From positions 1 to 6,881 of the forward strand of contig CAVOBC010000264.1 in NCBI GenBank assembly GCA_963693635.1: a stretch of 6,881 nucleotides of DNA, given 5' to 3'. Positions 5,577-6,881 of the stretch are shown piece by piece. Position 1 is the stretch's first letter; the number at the start of each line of letters is the position of its first letter. The translations under genes were made by a program, and so were the position numbers. Origin of the DNA: CAVOBC01 sp963693635 (GTDB lineage Bacteria; Pseudomonadota; Gammaproteobacteria; Pseudomonadales; Azotimanducaceae). Under the pieces are notes generated by a model that did not search any database, was not told the DNA's origin, and saw only the letters and a program-made list of their open reading frames with translations.

Positions 5577-6881
5577 AATCGATCTGTCGGTCAATCAGGC
5601 TGCTTCTCCGCTGCCTGCTAATGGTAAGTGCATGCTTATCGGTGGCCGCGACGGGTCAACCGGCAGACCCGGCGACTCAAACCCGGCTTCAGGCCGAGAT
5701 ACTGGATGCCGGGGAACAGGCCAGATTGCAGGCGGAGCGCGCCGAAACCGCAGGAGGGCGAGCCGATGCGTGGGGACAACTGGGCCGGTTTTATCATGCG
5801 CAGCGCCTGCGATCCCAGGCGCTTGCGGCCTATGAGCGTGCGCTTGCCGAGGATGAAACGCCGGAGATTCGCTATCTGCGAGGCGTTGCTTTGTCAGAGA
5901 TGGGCCACCTCGAGACCAGCATTGGGGATTTCCGCCGTGCCGCCATATTGATGCCGGGCAGCATGGCGGTCTGGTATCGCCTCGGGTTTGCACTGTTGCA
6001 GAGTGGTCGGAGTGATGAGGCCGAGGAAGCGCTGCTGACGGCGGCGCGGATTGAGTCTTCTGCGCTCGTCCTGACGACCCTCGCCGAGATTTCGAGCGTG
6101 CGTGGCAACGATGAGCGTGCGCTCGAACTGTTGCTTGCCGCGTGGAAGAAGGAACCGCAAGCCGGGCAGATCGCTTTCCGGATTGCGCTTGCTTACCGGG
6201 GTCTGGGCGATGCCGGGGAGGCACGAATCTGGCTTGATAAGCCAGTGGGCAACCGGCTCGCACCGACCATTGATGACCCCGTGTTGCTGCAGGTGGCGCA
6301 CCTTGGCAGAACGGCACGGTTTTACGAACTGGCTGCAGATTGGGCAGTCGCGCGGGGGGATCGAGAACGCGCGATCGCGGCCCTCGGGCGTGCCGCAAGG
6401 GTCGAGCCTCACAATGTTGCGATTGGAATGCGGCGAATCGGCGTGTTGGCGGAGTTCGACGTGCCCCGTGCGGTCGACGCCGTGCGGACGGCGCTCGGTC
6501 ACAATCCCGGCTCCGCGCGCTTGTGGTACACACTCGCATGGCTGCTGCGGACGACCGATGACGACAAACTGCGGCAGGAGGCGGTCGCGGCCGCTGAGCG
6601 TTCGGTGGCCATTAGCGACGAGGTATCCGGACGACGCCTGCTTGCTGCCCTTGCCATGGCCGGGCATCGTTACGATGTTGCCGCTCAGAACTATGTCCAG
6701 CTCGTGGGGTCGGACTCCGAAGACAGCTACCATCGGTATTGGCTTGGCATGGCGATGCTTGCGAATCGGGATTGCGCCGGCATACCGCAGCTACTTGCTG
6801 CGATTCAGATCAAACCCGCCTGGGGCGCGGCGCACATCGCACTCGCGCGTGGAGAAGCCGTGTGCGGAGAGGGTGAAACGG
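5573..6881 (+). CDS. Exported TPR-repeat protein, 3' end beyond the window
   Basis: Open from GTG 5573 to the right edge (436 codons plus one base, no stop), so the C-terminus is missing. The N-terminus MKSICRSIRLLLRCLLMVSACLSVAA is a Sec signal, with likely cleavage at SVA-A or VAA-T. V-S-A-C (Cys21) resembles a lipobox, but an Arg at 13 interrupts the core, so lipidation is uncertain. Helical repeats follow: AWGQLGRFYHAQRLRSQAL (66-84), RYLRGVALSEMGHLETSI (100-117), VWYRLGFALLQSGRSDEAEE (133-152), ADWAVARGDRERAIAAL (255-271), LWYTLAWLL (317-325) and YWLGMAMLANRD (389-400). A linker DDPVLLQVAHLGRTARFYEL (about 234-253) precedes a fresh TPR block, matching in pattern the PDSRR linker of the first TPR protein. 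It is therefore likely a distant paralogue and a scaffold for the same exported complex. All long leftward frames here are shadows. Two cysteines (401, 431) lie near the visible end. Confidence 0.85.
   Translation, partial: MKSICRSIRLLLRCLLMVSACLSVAATGQPADPATQTRLQAEILDAGEQARLQAERAETAGGRADAWGQLGRFYHAQRLRSQALAAYERALAEDETPEIRYLRGVALSEMGHLETSIGDFRRAAILMPGSMAVWYRLGFALLQSGRSDEAEEALLTAARIESSALVLTTLAEISSVRGNDERALELLLAAWKKEPQAGQIAFRIALAYRGLGDAGEARIWLDKPVGNRLAPTIDDPVLLQVAHLGRTARFYELAADWAVARGDRERAIAALGRAARVEPHNVAIGMRRIGVLAEFDVPRAVDAVRTALGHNPGSARLWYTLAWLLRTTDDDKLRQEAVAAAERSVAISDEVSGRRLLAALAMAGHRYDVAAQNYVQLVGSDSEDSYHRYWLGMAMLANRDCAGIPQLLAAIQIKPAWGAAHIALARGEAVCGEGET

Noticed and set aside
5595..6733. Long leftward frames of 223-314 codons at the right end
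   Set aside because: The + strand frame from GTG 5573 is open throughout, has a signal peptide and TPR repeats, and continues the operon. The leftward products are Arg/Pro/His-rich shadows.

Overview
The window is GC-rich bacterial DNA, apparently from a Gram-negative organism. Two of the encoded proteins carry lipobox signal sequences with Ser or Gly after the Cys, as expected for outer-membrane sorting, and every recognisable product is exported. The GC-rich codon usage and tight gene packing would fit a proteobacterium, possibly gammaproteobacterial, but no marker gene fixes the taxonomy. There are no rRNA, tRNA, CRISPR or transposase features.

Layout. Positions 1-198 hold the start of a possible leftward exported protein that runs off the window. 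Positions 199-439 are a divergent, mostly non-coding region with a strong interrupted hairpin (309-351) and only a weak promoter candidate. From about 440 to the right edge there is one tightly packed rightward operon of four genes. These are a TPR lipoprotein (440-1984), a CRTAC1-type FG-GAP/VCBS propeller plus ASPIC/UnbV lipoprotein (1981-3759), a second CRTAC1-type propeller plus ASPIC/UnbV secreted protein (3756-5537), and a second exported TPR protein (GTG start at 5573) that is still open at 6881. The first two junctions are 4-bp ATGA overlaps. The third is a 35-bp gap spanned by a 12-codon mini-ORF that ends in a GTGA overlap.

How the genes may work together (inference). Two repeat-scaffold (TPR) proteins flank two paralogous seven-bladed, probably calcium-binding propellers, and all four seem to act outside the cytoplasm. 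CRTAC1/ASPIC-UnbV proteins have no firmly assigned biochemical role in most bacteria; the UnbV name comes from enediyne gene clusters. The symmetrical TPR / propeller / propeller / TPR arrangement, with one propeller lipid-anchored and one apparently soluble, suggests a surface or periplasmic assembly. No enzyme or transporter is visible that would name a substrate. The best candidate for an undescribed system here is this four-gene exported module as a unit.
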